A DNA stretch of 64,000 nucleotides from Bradyrhizobium sp. BRP22. GTDB taxonomy: Bacteria; Pseudomonadota; Alphaproteobacteria; Rhizobiales; Xanthobacteraceae. The DNA lies in assembly GCF_020194175.1 (NCBI RefSeq), contig NZ_JADYVX010000022.1, positions 62,001-126,000 on the forward strand. The letters run 5' to 3'. The position numbers and the translations under genes are program-made. Position 1 is the first letter of the stretch; each line of letters begins with the position of its first letter. Shown one piece after another: positions 1-8,932 of the stretch. The notes under the pieces were generated by a model that did not search any database, was not told where the DNA came from, and saw nothing but the letters and a program-made list of their open reading frames with translations.

Positions 1-941
1 CGATCTCCTTCACCGCGGCGGATGGCACCAACCGCACGATCAGCTTTGCCCGCATTCCCGGCACGCGCTCGCGGCTGATCGTCAGCATCGACGAGGCCAG
101 GGTGACGGCTGCAATCGATAGCGATATCCGCACCGCCTATTGGCAGCTCGGCTTCGTCTGCCTGCTCGTGCTGTTCGGTGCGCTGGTCGGCGCGGAAAAA
201 CTGATCATCCATCCGATCGACGTGATGACCCGCACGGCCAGGCGCTTCGGCGAAGGCGACTGGTCCGTCCGCGTCGCGAAGGGCAAGCTGCCGGCGGAGT
301 TCGTGCCGCTCGCGCGCGCCTTCAATGCGATGGCCGCGCAGCTCAGCCAGCGCGAACGCGATCTCGTCGCCACCAACGACCGCCTGACGGTGATGGCCTC
401 GATCGACATGCTCTCGGGGCTTGCCAACCGCCGGGGTTTCCAGAGCCGGCTCGATTTCGAGTGGATGAAGGCGCAGCAATATGATTGCGAGCTGTCGCTG
501 TTGATGATCGATGTCGATCATTTCAAGCTCTACAACGACACCTACGGCCATCCCGAAGGCGACGCCTGCCTGACCAGGCTCGGCGAGACGCTCTCCGGCA
601 TCGCCGCCGACACGCTGGGCTTTGCCTGCCGCTACGGCGGCGAGGAGTTCTGCCTGCTGCTGCCGAACACCAGTACCGTGCGCGCCAAGGAGATCGGCGA
701 GATCGTGCGCGCCGCGGTGCAGGATCTCCGACTGCCGCACGCGACCTCCAGCCACCAGATCGTCACCGCCAGCGTCGGCGTCGCCTGCACCAAGCCGGGC
801 CCGTCGCTGCACCCCAGCGACCTGATCGAAGCCGCCGACGCCGCCCTCTATGCCGCCAAGCATCTCGGCCGCAACACCGTCGTCGAGCACGGTCTGGTGC
901 GAGATGCCGGCGGCGCGGCGGCGATGGCAATGGCGAGTTAG
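1..941 (+). CDS. Membrane-bound diguanylate cyclase (HAMP-GGDEF), 5' end outside the window
   Basis: The reading frame is open from base 3, so the start and most of the sensor domain lie upstream. What remains is a short extracytoplasmic tail, one membrane segment (about 130-215), a HAMP linker (about 220-370) and a GGDEF domain with the motif RYGGEEF near 630-650 and the metal-binding stretch MIDVDHFKLYNDTYGHPEGD. Diguanylate cyclases make cyclic di-GMP from two GTP. The catalytic GGEEF is intact. I see no RxxD inhibitory site five residues before it, so classical product inhibition looks unlikely. The signal sensed cannot be told from the remnant. Confidence 0.9.
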   Translation, partial: ISFTAADGTNRTISFARIPGTRSRLIVSIDEARVTAAIDSDIRTAYWQLGFVCLLVLFGALVGAEKLIIHPIDVMTRTARRFGEGDWSVRVAKGKLPAEFVPLARAFNAMAAQLSQRERDLVATNDRLTVMASIDMLSGLANRRGFQSRLDFEWMKAQQYDCELSLLMIDVDHFKLYNDTYGHPEGDACLTRLGETLSGIAADTLGFACRYGGEEFCLLLPNTSTVRAKEIGEIVRAAVQDLRLPHATSSHQIVTASVGVACTKPGPSLHPSDLIEAADAALYAAKHLGRNTVVEHGLVRDAGGAAAMAMAS

Positions 942-952
942 ATTTCTCTCCT

Positions 953-1057
953 GTCATTCCGGGGCGCGACGAAGTCGCGAGCCGGAATCCATCGGGCCGC
1001 AGGCGCAGGTGGAGAAATGGATTCCGGGCTCGATGCTTCGCATCGCCCCGGAATGAC
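953..1057. repeat. Interspersed palindromic repeat, family A, copy 1
   Basis: A 105-bp element with perfect 14-bp inverted ends (GTCATTCCGGGGCG and its complement). A second copy with its centre inverted lies at 29105-29208. Both sit just after a stop codon, which suits a folded transcript end or a REP-like mobile repeat. Confidence 0.8.
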
Positions 1058-1174
1058 GGCGGAGATTCTGCAGCGTTTCCAACGTGATTCGCCCCGTCCA
1101 GCCTTTGCGCGAAAAACATTCCGCTTCCGTCGTCGGGCAAATCAGTGATTTAACTCCGCGCGTCTCACCCAAAT

Positions 1175-1560
1175 GAGGGGCGGCTCGCGATCGTCACGAA
1201 CGTGCGGTGGGATGCGGTGGACGTGACGGGTGTGACTGACGAGCACACACATCACGGACGGCGAAGTCGTGTGGTTCTGGCGCCCCGACGCTGGCGCTAA
1301 GTTCTGTTCGTTGAACGGAGCGACGGTGGCAAGAAAGCCCGGTCACCGAGAAGAGCACGAAGTAAGCCGTAAACCACTGCGCAGGGAAAGCCGGTGTTGC
1401 TCCGGTTGACCTGTGGTCCTACCCCCGTGCTTTTTGTTGCACGGGGCCCACGGGTGCAGCCGGCACCCGGCTTTCCCTGCGCCCTCAGCTATCGAAGAGG
1501 GCGAAACGAGGCGCAAGACTCGGGCAATCAATGCTGCGAGAACGTGAACTCATATCCCCT
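1175..1560. repeat. Long intergenic repeat remnant
   Basis: No gene is supported here. The stretch holds a long imperfect palindrome whose ends are GCGCAGGGAAAGCCGG (about 1380-1395) and CCGGCTTTCCCTGCGCC (about 1467-1485). The wording of this segment resembles a repeat I recall as widespread between genes in Bradyrhizobium. That recall is not verified here, and the limits given are approximate. Confidence 0.5.
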
Positions 1561-1565
1561 CCACC

Positions 1566-1704
1566 GTCATGCCCCGCCAACGGGTCGGCGCGTACGCGCC
1601 GCCCGATGACAGGCTCCGGCGGGGCATCCAGTACCCGACGGCCTCTCGGCGTAAGCACGACTGCCTCTGGAATACTGGATCGTCCGGTCAAGCCGGACGA
1701 TGAC
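1566..1704. repeat. Palindromic repeat, family B
   Basis: An element of about 139 bp starting GTCATGCCCCGCC and ending CAAGCCGGACGATGAC, with internal inverted segments (GGATCGTCCGG / CCGGACGATGAC). It is the only copy I see in the window. It belongs to the repeat cluster between the diguanylate cyclase and leuS. Confidence 0.55.
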
Positions 1705-1772
1705 AGCGGAGAGCTGTTTGACAATTGAATCAGATCTCTCCGTCCGTCGTCGCTGCTTTCGCAGGGGCGACA

Positions 1773-1858
1773 GTAGGTTGGGTCGAGCGCAGCGAAACCC
1801 ATCAATCTTGCCGCTCACTCCATTGCGATGGGTTTCGCTGCGCTCGACTCATCCTACC
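1773..1858. repeat. Palindromic repeat, family C, copy 1
   Basis: An element of about 86 bp whose arms are GAGCGCAGCGAAACCCATC and its complement GATGGGTTTCGCTGCGCTC. Related copies lie at 7227-7311 and 60517-60606. The loops differ while the arms are conserved, which points to selection on or duplication through the folded form. Confidence 0.85.
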
Positions 1859-1960
1859 TATGAGGACGGGGCAAGTGCCCAACCCGTTGACCCCGCAGCC
1901 AATTCTATGGCCTAGTCCGCCGTCTTCTAAACGGCCGAAAGGCCCCAAGAGCCCTGCTCC

Positions 1961-4585
1961 ATGACCTCCGAACGTTACAACGCCCGTGAATCCGAGCCGC
2001 GCTGGCAACGCCAGTGGGATGAGAAGGCGATCTTTGCGTCGAAAAACGACGATCCGCGGCCGAAATACTATGTGCTCGAGATGTTCCCGTACCCTTCCGG
2101 GCGCATCCATATCGGCCACGTCCGGAACTACACGCTCGGCGACGTGCTGGCCCGCTACATGCGCGCCAAGGGGTTCAACGTGCTGCATCCGATGGGCTGG
2201 GACGCGTTCGGCCTGCCGGCGGAGAACGCCGCGATCGAGCGCAAGGTCGCGCCAAAGGCGTGGACCTACGACAACATCGCGGCGATGAAGAAGCAGCTCC
2301 GCTCGATCGGCCTGTCGCTCGACTGGAGTCGGGAATTCGCGACCTGCGACCCCAGCTACTACAGGCACCAGCAGAAGCTGTTCCTGGACTTCCTGCGCGC
2401 CGGCTTGGTCGAGCGCGAGAAGCGCAAGGTCAACTGGGACCCGGTCGATATGACCGTGCTCGCCAACGAGCAGGTGATCGACGGCCGCGGCTGGCGCTCG
2501 GGTGCTGTTGTCGAGCAGCGCGAGATGAACCAGTGGGTCTTCAAGATCACAAAGTATTCGCAGGAATTGCTCGACGCGCTGGATACGCTGGACCGCTGGC
2601 CGGACAAGGTGCGGCTGATGCAGCGCAACTGGATCGGCCGCTCCGAGGGCCTCTTGATCCGCTTCGCGCTTGACACCGCGACCACGCCGGCCGGCGAAAG
2701 CGAATTGAAGATTTTCACGACGCGGCCGGACACGCTGTTCGGCGCCAAGTTCATGGCGATCTCGGCGGACCATCCGCTGGCGCAGGCTGCGGCCGCCAAG
2801 GATCCGAAGCTTGCCGAGTTCATCGCCGAGGTCAAACGGATCGGCACCGCGCAGGAGATCATCGACACTGCCGAGAAGCAGGGTTTTGATACCGGCATCA
2901 AGGCGATCCACCCGTTCGATCCGAACTGGAAACTGCCGGTCTATGTCGCGAACTTCGTGCTGATGGAATATGGCACCGGCGCCATCTTCGGCTGCCCGGC
3001 GCACGACCAGCGCGACCTCGACTTCGTCAACAAATATGGTCTTGGCAACACGCCGGTGGTCTGTCCCGAGGGTCAGGACCCGAAGAGCTTCGTGATCACG
3101 GACACCGCCTATGACGGCGACGGCCGCATGATCAATTCGCGCTTCCTCGACGGCATGACGATCGAGCAGGCGAAAGAAGAAGTGGCGAAGCGATTGGAAT
3201 CGGAGCTGCGCGGCAACGCGCCCGTGGGTGAGAGGCAAGTCAATTTCCGCCTGCGCGATTGGGGCATCTCGCGCCAGCGCTATTGGGGCTGCCCGATTCC
3301 GATCATCCACTGCCCGAAATGCGACGTGGTGCCGGTGCCCGACAGCGCGCTGCCGGTGACGCTGCCGGAGGACGCGACCTTCGACAAGCCGGGCAACGCG
3401 CTCGACCATCATCCGATCTGGAAGCACGTCACCTGCCCGAAATGCGGTGGGCCGGCGCAACGCGAAACCGACACCATGGACACCTTCGTGGATTCGTCCT
3501 GGTACTTCGCGCGCTTCACCGATCCCTGGAACGAGACGTCGCCGACCACGCCCGCGGTCGCCGACCGGATGATGCCGGTCGATCAGTATATCGGCGGCGT
3601 CGAGCACGCGATTCTTCACCTGCTCTACAGCCGCTTCTTCACCCGCGCGATGAAGGCGACCGGCCACATCGCGATGGACGAGCCATTCGCCGGCATGTTC
3701 ACGCAAGGCATGGTGGTGCACGAGACCTATCAGAAGGCCGACGGCACCTATGTGACGCCTGCCGAAGTGAAGGTTGAGGTGATCGGCGGTGAACGCCGCG
3801 CCACGATGATCTATGGCGACGAAGAGATCACGATCGGACCGATCGAGAAGATGTCGAAGTCGAAGAAGAACACGGTCGACCCTGACGACATCATCGCGGC
3901 CTACGGCGCCGACGTCGCGCGCTGGTTCATGCTGTCGGACTCCCCGCCCGACCGCGACGTGATCTGGAGCGACGAGCGCGTGCAGGGCGCGGCGCGTTTC
4001 GTGCAGCGGCTGTGGCGGCTGGTGAATGAATCCGCCGAGATCGCCAAGGCGGCGCCAGCGGCCCGGCCGGCCTCATTCGGGCCCGAGGCGCTCGCCTTGC
4101 GCAAGGCGGCCCATGGCGCGCTGGACAAGGTGTCCTCCGGCATCGAGCGGCTGCATTTCAATGTCTGCCTCGCCCATATCAGGGAATTCGCTAATGCCCT
4201 GGCCGAGACCCTGGCCAAGGGCGACAAGCCCGCGCCGGACGTCGCCTGGGCGGTCCGCGAAGCCGCGGTCATCCTCGTTAACCTGTTCGCGCCCATGATG
4301 CCGCACCTGGCCGAGGAATGCTGGCAGGTTCTGGGCCGGGAGGGGCTGATTTCGGAGGCTTCCTGGCCGCAAATCGAACGCGATTTGCTGGTTGAAGACA
4401 GCGTGACCCTGGTGGTCCAGGTCAACGGTAAGAAACGGGGTGATGTTACCGTGCCACGGGCGGCCGAAAATCCTGAGATCGAGGCTGCCGTTCTGGCGCT
4501 CGATGCGGTAAAAGCCGCCATGGGCGGCAAGCCCGTCCGCAAGGTGATCGTGGTGCCCATGAGGATCGTGAATGTCGTCGGCTAG
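1961..4585 (+). CDS. leuS: Leucyl-tRNA synthetase
   Basis: A class I aminoacyl-tRNA synthetase that charges tRNA-Leu with leucine in the cytoplasm. The 874-residue product has the HIGH-type motif HIGH at residues 50-53 within PYPSGRIHIGHVRNY, a long editing (CP1) insertion around residues 220-430 and the KMSKS loop near residue 632 (EKMSKSKKNTVDPDD). Length and motif order match bacterial LeuRS. The start is the ATG at 1961, with HIGH at the usual distance. The stop overlaps the start of lptE by 14 bp, so leuS, lptE and holA probably form one operon. Confidence 0.98.
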   Translation: MTSERYNARESEPRWQRQWDEKAIFASKNDDPRPKYYVLEMFPYPSGRIHIGHVRNYTLGDVLARYMRAKGFNVLHPMGWDAFGLPAENAAIERKVAPKAWTYDNIAAMKKQLRSIGLSLDWSREFATCDPSYYRHQQKLFLDFLRAGLVEREKRKVNWDPVDMTVLANEQVIDGRGWRSGAVVEQREMNQWVFKITKYSQELLDALDTLDRWPDKVRLMQRNWIGRSEGLLIRFALDTATTPAGESELKIFTTRPDTLFGAKFMAISADHPLAQAAAAKDPKLAEFIAEVKRIGTAQEIIDTAEKQGFDTGIKAIHPFDPNWKLPVYVANFVLMEYGTGAIFGCPAHDQRDLDFVNKYGLGNTPVVCPEGQDPKSFVITDTAYDGDGRMINSRFLDGMTIEQAKEEVAKRLESELRGNAPVGERQVNFRLRDWGISRQRYWGCPIPIIHCPKCDVVPVPDSALPVTLPEDATFDKPGNALDHHPIWKHVTCPKCGGPAQRETDTMDTFVDSSWYFARFTDPWNETSPTTPAVADRMMPVDQYIGGVEHAILHLLYSRFFTRAMKATGHIAMDEPFAGMFTQGMVVHETYQKADGTYVTPAEVKVEVIGGERRATMIYGDEEITIGPIEKMSKSKKNTVDPDDIIAAYGADVARWFMLSDSPPDRDVIWSDERVQGAARFVQRLWRLVNESAEIAKAAPAARPASFGPEALALRKAAHGALDKVSSGIERLHFNVCLAHIREFANALAETLAKGDKPAPDVAWAVREAAVILVNLFAPMMPHLAEECWQVLGREGLISEASWPQIERDLLVEDSVTLVVQVNGKKRGDVTVPRAAENPEIEAAVLALDAVKAAMGGKPVRKVIVVPMRIVNVVG

Positions 4586-5126
4586 GATCCGGATCGCTCT
4601 CCGGCTCGTCGCGGTGGCCGCTTTGGCCGCGCTGACGGCCGGCTGTTTCCAGCCGATGTATGCAGAGCATACCGACGGCACACCGGCGCTGCGCGAGAAG
4701 CTGATGGGCGTCGAGCTCCCGCCGATCACCGACAAGCCGAACGCGTCCCGCGAGGCCCGCATCGGCGTGGAAGTCCGCAACGCGCTGGCGTTCAAGCTCT
4801 ATGGCAACGCCACCGGCATGCCGCCGACCCATCGACTGGTGATCCGCTTTACGACCAGCCGTTCGTCGCTGATGGTCGATCCGAACACGGCACTGCCGAC
4901 CGGCGAGAACTTCGGCATCGACGCGCAGTACAACCTGGTCGATATCGCTTCCAACAAGTCGGTGATGACGGGCTCCACCTTCTCGCGCGTGTCCTACGAC
5001 ATGCCGGGCTCCTACCAGCGCTTCACCCGCACGCGCGCCTTGCGTGACGCCGAAGATCGCGCCGCGCAGGAGATCGCGGAGAATATCAATACCCGGCTGG
5101 CCTCCTTCTTCACCGCCGGCACCTGA
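4572..5126 (+). CDS. lptE: LPS-assembly lipoprotein LptE
   Basis: Outer-membrane lipoprotein that plugs LptD during insertion of lipopolysaccharide. The N-terminus has basic residues, a hydrophobic stretch and a lipobox ending LTAGC, so lipidation is expected on Cys25. The 184-residue length and the position between leuS and holA match the standard alphaproteobacterial order. It overlaps the end of leuS by 14 bp, suggesting translational coupling. LptE sequences vary a lot, so the call rests on lipobox, size and synteny together. Confidence 0.88.
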   Translation: MSSARIRIALRLVAVAALAALTAGCFQPMYAEHTDGTPALREKLMGVELPPITDKPNASREARIGVEVRNALAFKLYGNATGMPPTHRLVIRFTTSRSSLMVDPNTALPTGENFGIDAQYNLVDIASNKSVMTGSTFSRVSYDMPGSYQRFTRTRALRDAEDRAAQEIAENINTRLASFFTAGT

Positions 5127-5132
5127 TCGCCA

Positions 5133-6161
5133 TTGGTCGCGCTTCGCGGAAAAGACATCGACGCCTTCCTCGCCCGGCCCGATCCCGGCCGTCCGATCAT
5201 CCTGCTTTACGGCCCCGATGCCGGCCTGGTGCGCGAGCGCGCCGACGCGCTGATGGCCTCCGCGGTCGACGACCCCAACGATCCGTTCTCGCTGGTCCGT
5301 CTCGACGGCGACGACCTCGCCGCCGAGCCTTCGCGATTGGTTGACGAAGCGATGACGGTGCCGCTGTTCGGCGGACGGCGCGCGATCCGCGTCCGTGCCG
5401 GCTCACGCAATTTTGCTAGCGGCGTCGAGACGCTTTCAGATTCGCCGGTGAAGGATTGCCGCATCGTGATCGAGGCCGGCGACATCAGGCCGGACTCACC
5501 GCTGCGCAAGATCTGCGAGCGCGCCAAGACTGCGGTGGCGATCGGCTGCTATCCCGACACCGAGCGCGACCTCGCCAAGCTGATCGATGACGAGTTGCGG
5601 GCATCCAATTTGCGTATCGCGCAGGATGCCCGCGCGGTGCTGATGTCACTGCTCGGCGGCGACCGCCAGGCCTCGCGCAACGAAGTGCGCAAGCTGACGC
5701 TCTATGCCCATGGCCGTGGCGAGGTCACGCTCGAGGATGTGATGACGGTGGTCTCCGATGCATCCGAGCTGAAGCTCGATCCGATCGTGGACAGCGCCTT
5801 CGCCGGCAATGCGGCCGCGGTGGAGAGCGAGTTTGCGAAAGCGATGGTCGCCGGCACCTATCCCGGTGTCATCATCTCGGCCGCTCAGCGCCAGGCGGCC
5901 TGGCTGCACAAATCGGCGCTGGCGATTGCCGATGGCGCACCGGTTTCGTCGGTGCTCGAGGGCGGCTTTCCGCGGCTGCACTTCTCGCGCAAGGGCGCGG
6001 TCGAGATCGCGTTGCGTAACTTCAGCCCGCAGCGGCTGGCCGGCATCATCGAGCAGCTCGGCACCGCCGCGCTCGACATGCGCAAGCAGAACTCGCTCGC
6101 CGCCGTGATCGCGCAACGCGCCCTGCTCTCGATTGCCGCGAATGCACGAAGGAGAGGATGA
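5133..6161 (+). CDS. holA: DNA polymerase III subunit delta
   Basis: Clamp-loader subunit that opens the beta sliding clamp during loading onto primed DNA. The protein (342 aa) starts at a TTG six bases after the lptE stop, giving VALRGKDIDAFLARPDPGRP, and contains the typical N-terminal segment ILLYGPDAGLVRERAD. The degenerate P-loop of this family is consistent with delta being an ATPase-like subunit that does not hydrolyse ATP. Its place third in the leuS-lptE-holA group supports the call. The TTG start is likely but not certain. Confidence 0.92.
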   Translation: MVALRGKDIDAFLARPDPGRPIILLYGPDAGLVRERADALMASAVDDPNDPFSLVRLDGDDLAAEPSRLVDEAMTVPLFGGRRAIRVRAGSRNFASGVETLSDSPVKDCRIVIEAGDIRPDSPLRKICERAKTAVAIGCYPDTERDLAKLIDDELRASNLRIAQDARAVLMSLLGGDRQASRNEVRKLTLYAHGRGEVTLEDVMTVVSDASELKLDPIVDSAFAGNAAAVESEFAKAMVAGTYPGVIISAAQRQAAWLHKSALAIADGAPVSSVLEGGFPRLHFSRKGAVEIALRNFSPQRLAGIIEQLGTAALDMRKQNSLAAVIAQRALLSIAANARRRG

Positions 6162-6180
6162 GACGCGATGCATCCCAAGC

Positions 6181-6257
6181 GTCATTGCGACCGATGCAAT
6201 CCATCTCGCCGCTTGCGGAAATGTGGATTGCTTCGTCGCTTCGCTCCTCGCAATGAC
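6181..6257. repeat. Palindromic repeat, family D, copy 1
   Basis: A 77-bp element with ends GTCATTGCG and CGCAATGAC and inner arms around GCAATCCA / TGGATTGC. It sits in the gap between the convergent holA and parB genes. Copy 2 is at 21578-21659, also between convergent genes, so a bidirectional transcription-end role is possible. Confidence 0.8.
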
Positions 6258-6283
6258 GGGAATGCGCATTGGGTAAGGCCGGA

Positions 6284-7162
6284 CTAGCCGCCCTCGAGCC
6301 GCCGCATCACTTCGTCGAGCTGCTCGAGGCTGCGGTAGCTGATCTGCACGATGCCGCCGGGGTCGCGGTGGTTGACGCTGACGGTGAGGCCCAGCGCATC
6401 GGAGACGCGCTTCTCCAGCGCAAGCGTGTCGGGGTCCTTCTCCTTGCTGCCGCCGCGCGCCTTCTGCGGCTTGCGCACCGGCACGCCCTCGTCATGCGCC
6501 AGCGCCTCGGTCTGGCGCACGTTGAGGCCTTCCGCGACGATGCGCTTGGCGACGCCGAGCGGATCCGGCACGCCGATCAGCGCGCGCGCATGACCGGCGG
6601 ACAATTCACCGCTTGCGATCAAGGCCTGCACCTCGGCGGGCAGCTTGGTCAGTCGCATCATGTTGGCGACATGGCTGCGGCTCTTGCCGACGATCTTCGC
6701 GATATCTTCCTGGCTGCGTTTGAACTCGTCGGCCAGCGCATGATAGCCCTGCGCCTCTTCCATCGGGTTCAAGTCTTCGCGCTGCACGTTCTCGATGATC
6801 ATGATCTCGAGCGCGTCGCTGTCGTTGACCTCGACCGGGACGATCGGCACTTCGTGCAGGCCGGCAAGCTGGGAGGCGCGCCAGCGCCGCTCGCCGGCGA
6901 TGATCTCGTAGCGATCCTGCGCGCCCTTGACCGGGCGCACCACGATCGGCTGGATCACGCCGCGCTGTTTGATCGAATCGGCGAGCTCATGGAGCTCGGC
7001 ATCGGCGAAGCTGCGGCGCGGATTGCGCGGATTGGCTTTGAGGAATTCGATCGGCACCTTGCGCTGCGTGCGCGGCCGCTCGACATGCGCGGCCTCGCCG
7101 CCGACGTCTCCGATCAGACTTGCAAGCCCGCGGCCCAGTCGCGAACGCGCTTCGTCGGCCAT
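6284..7162 (-). CDS. parB: Chromosome-partitioning protein ParB
   Basis: CTP-dependent DNA clamp that binds parS sites and spreads near the origin. The 292-residue form starts at MADEARSRLGRGLASL; an upstream in-frame Met would add eight residues. Family motifs are visible: the CTP-binding box GERRWRASQLAG, the ENVQREDLNPMEEAQGY segment, and a helix-turn-helix (QEDIAKIVGKSRSHVANMM) that reads parS. It follows parA on the same strand. Four parS sites lie 1.6-3.8 kb away at 8779-10952, so the full parABS system is present in this window. Confidence 0.97.
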   Translation of the reverse strand: MADEARSRLGRGLASLIGDVGGEAAHVERPRTQRKVPIEFLKANPRNPRRSFADAELHELADSIKQRGVIQPIVVRPVKGAQDRYEIIAGERRWRASQLAGLHEVPIVPVEVNDSDALEIMIIENVQREDLNPMEEAQGYHALADEFKRSQEDIAKIVGKSRSHVANMMRLTKLPAEVQALIASGELSAGHARALIGVPDPLGVAKRIVAEGLNVRQTEALAHDEGVPVRKPQKARGGSKEKDPDTLALEKRVSDALGLTVSVNHRDPGGIVQISYRSLEQLDEVMRRLEGG

Positions 7163-7226
7163 TGTCGCCAGCTCCCTTGGATTCACGTAGCAAACTCCGG
7201 AAACAGAATTTCAGATTGGTCGGATC

Positions 7227-7311
7227 GTAGGCTGGGTCAAGCGCAGCGAAACCCATCGCGGTCATCGCGTGAGAGAACGATGGGTTTCGCTGCGCTCTAC
7301 CCATCCTGCGG
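7227..7311. repeat. Palindromic repeat, family C, copy 2
   Basis: An element of about 85 bp with arms AGCGCAGCGAAACCCATCG and CGATGGGTTTCGCTGCGCT. It fills the gap between parA and parB. Confidence 0.85.
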
Positions 7312-7318
7312 ATCACCC

Positions 7319-8170
7319 TTAACTCGCACGCAACTCGCGTTCGCGCTGGATCACTTCGGTAGCGAGCTTCAGGTAGGCTTCGCTGCCGACGCACTTGAGA
7401 TCGTAGACCAGCACCGGCTTGCCGTAGGACGGCGCTTCGGAGATGCGCACATTGCGCGGGATCATGGTGTTGTAGACCTTGCTTCCCATGAACTGCCTGA
7501 CGTCGGCGACGACCTGGTTCGACAGGTTGTTGCGGGAGTCGAACATCGTCAGCACGATGCCGTGGATCGAGAGGTTCGGATTGAGCGTCGAGCGCACCTG
7601 CTCAACCGTCTGCAACAATTGCGACAAACCTTCGAGCGCGAAGAACTCGCACTGCAGCGGCACCAGGATCGCATCCGACGCCGCCATCGCATTCACGGTG
7701 AGCAGGTTGAGCGACGGCGGACAATCGATCAGCACATAGGTGTAGTCGGCGTCCGGCGAGGTGTTGTTGTTGAGTCCGGCAATGGCGTCGCGCAGGCGGA
7801 AGGCGCGGCCCGGCGTCGTACCCAGTTCGAGCTCGAGGCCGGAGAGATCCATGGTCGAGGGGGCAATATGAAGCCGCGGCACCGCAGTCGCTACGAGCGC
7901 GTCGCGCAGCGGCGCCTCGCCGACCAGCACGTCATAGGTCGAGCAGCTGCGATTGCGGCGGTCGATGCCGAGCCCGGTCGATGCATTGCCCTGCGGATCG
8001 AGATCGATGACCAGGACCCGCTCGCCAATTGCCGCGAGTGCGGTTCCGAGATTGATCGCTGTGGTTGTCTTACCGACGCCCCCTTTTTGGTTGGCGAGCG
8101 ACAGGATGCGCGGATGGCCGGCCGGCTGCGGCGCCCTATCCTCTTGATAAACCTCATCAATTACGGTCAT
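7319..8170 (-). CDS. parA: Chromosome-partitioning ATPase ParA
   Basis: Deviant-Walker ATPase that forms a gradient on the nucleoid and pulls ParB-parS complexes apart. The 283-residue form beginning MTVIDEVYQEDRAPQ is preferred over an upstream Met 24 residues earlier, because the longer one overlaps the rsmG end. The deviant Walker A motif KGGVGKTTTAINLG lies near residue 35, and VLIDCPPSLNLLTVNAM is the Walker B region. parA, parB and the rsmG-mnmG-mnmE genes run leftward from the candidate origin, as in other alphaproteobacteria. Confidence 0.97.
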   Translation of the reverse strand: MTVIDEVYQEDRAPQPAGHPRILSLANQKGGVGKTTTAINLGTALAAIGERVLVIDLDPQGNASTGLGIDRRNRSCSTYDVLVGEAPLRDALVATAVPRLHIAPSTMDLSGLELELGTTPGRAFRLRDAIAGLNNNTSPDADYTYVLIDCPPSLNLLTVNAMAASDAILVPLQCEFFALEGLSQLLQTVEQVRSTLNPNLSIHGIVLTMFDSRNNLSNQVVADVRQFMGSKVYNTMIPRNVRISEAPSYGKPVLVYDLKCVGSEAYLKLATEVIQRERELRAS

Positions 8171-8201
8171 ATCGTTGCCCTGCTGATCCCCTGCGTAAAG
8201 C

Positions 8202-8867
8202 TCAACGTCGCCCGATGGAGTCGAGCTCGACAATCCAGCCATGTCCGCCGGTCCGGCTGGAGTGAAGTTGCGGCTTGATTGTCCAATATTTAGTGGCTTC
8301 GGTCAATTCAGCCTCTACATCTTGGCCCTTCAGAAACAGCGCTTTTGCACCCTTTCGCACCAGCGGTTCCGCAAAGCCGATGAGTTGATGTAGCGGAGCC
8401 AGCGCCCGCGCGGTCACGCAATCGATGGGCCCGCTGATTCTATCCACAATATCCCCGATGTCGGCCAGATGCACCGTCCCCGGCGCACCCGTCACTCGAA
8501 GCGCTTCACGGAGAAAGGCCGCCTTTTTGGCGTTACGCTCGATCAGGTGCACTGTGGCACCCGGCGCCTCCGCGAGCGCGCAGGCGAGCACGACACCCGG
8601 AAAGCCGCCGCCGCTGCCGAGGTCGACCCAGATTTTTGCTGCAGGAGCAAGGGTCAGCAGTTGCATCGAATCGGCGATATGGCGGGTCCAGAGTTCGGGA
8701 AGCGTCGACGGCGCGACGAGATTGGTCTTGGCCTGCCACTCCAGGAGAAGCGCAACATAGCGCTCGAGCCGGACTTCCGTTTCACGTGAAACGGGGATGA
8801 GGGCGAGCGCCGCTGCCTTGTCGGTGCGGGCGGCTGTTAGTGCTTTAGGCGGTGATGCTTTGATCAT
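8202..8867 (-). CDS. rsmG: 16S rRNA (guanine-527-N7)-methyltransferase RsmG (GidB)
   Basis: Uses S-adenosylmethionine to methylate N7 of G527 in 16S rRNA. The 221-residue protein has the SAM-binding motif WVDLGSGGGFPGVVLACALA. One parS site (8779-8792) lies inside this gene and encodes VSRET near residue 27, so this stretch is under both coding and DNA-site constraint. It is placed between mnmG and parA, the usual order for this group. Confidence 0.95.
   Translation of the reverse strand: MIKASPPKALTAARTDKAAALALIPVSRETEVRLERYVALLLEWQAKTNLVAPSTLPELWTRHIADSMQLLTLAPAAKIWVDLGSGGGFPGVVLACALAEAPGATVHLIERNAKKAAFLREALRVTGAPGTVHLADIGDIVDRISGPIDCVTARALAPLHQLIGFAEPLVRKGAKALFLKGQDVEAELTEATKYWTIKPQLHSSRTGGHGWIVELDSIGRR
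8779..8792. promoter_or_regulatory. parS: parS centromere site 1 (inside rsmG)
   Basis: Perfect palindrome GTTTCACGTGAAAC, matching the core of the universal chromosomal parS. The palindrome extends to 16 bp (8778-8793, outer C/G). Confidence 0.93.
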
Positions 8868-8917
8868 CGGTCGGGAAGATGCCGGTCAAGAGCAGGCTGT
8901 CGTGGCGAGCGAGCCCC

Positions 8918-8931
8918 GTTTCACGTGAAAC
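8918..8931. promoter_or_regulatory. parS: parS centromere site 2
   Basis: Perfect palindrome GTTTCACGTGAAAC in the short gap between the mnmG stop and the rsmG start, 139 bp from site 1. Confidence 0.93.
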
Positions 8932-8932
8932 C

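Noticed and set aside
1802..3721. 639-codon open frame antisense to leuS
   Set aside because: leuS is unmistakable on the other strand. The antisense frame is rich in Arg, His and Asp, as expected from a GC-rich shadow, and has no family motif.
6269..8278. 669-codon open frame antisense to parA and parB
   Set aside because: parA and parB show all family motifs; the antisense product has no recognisable domain and typical shadow composition.
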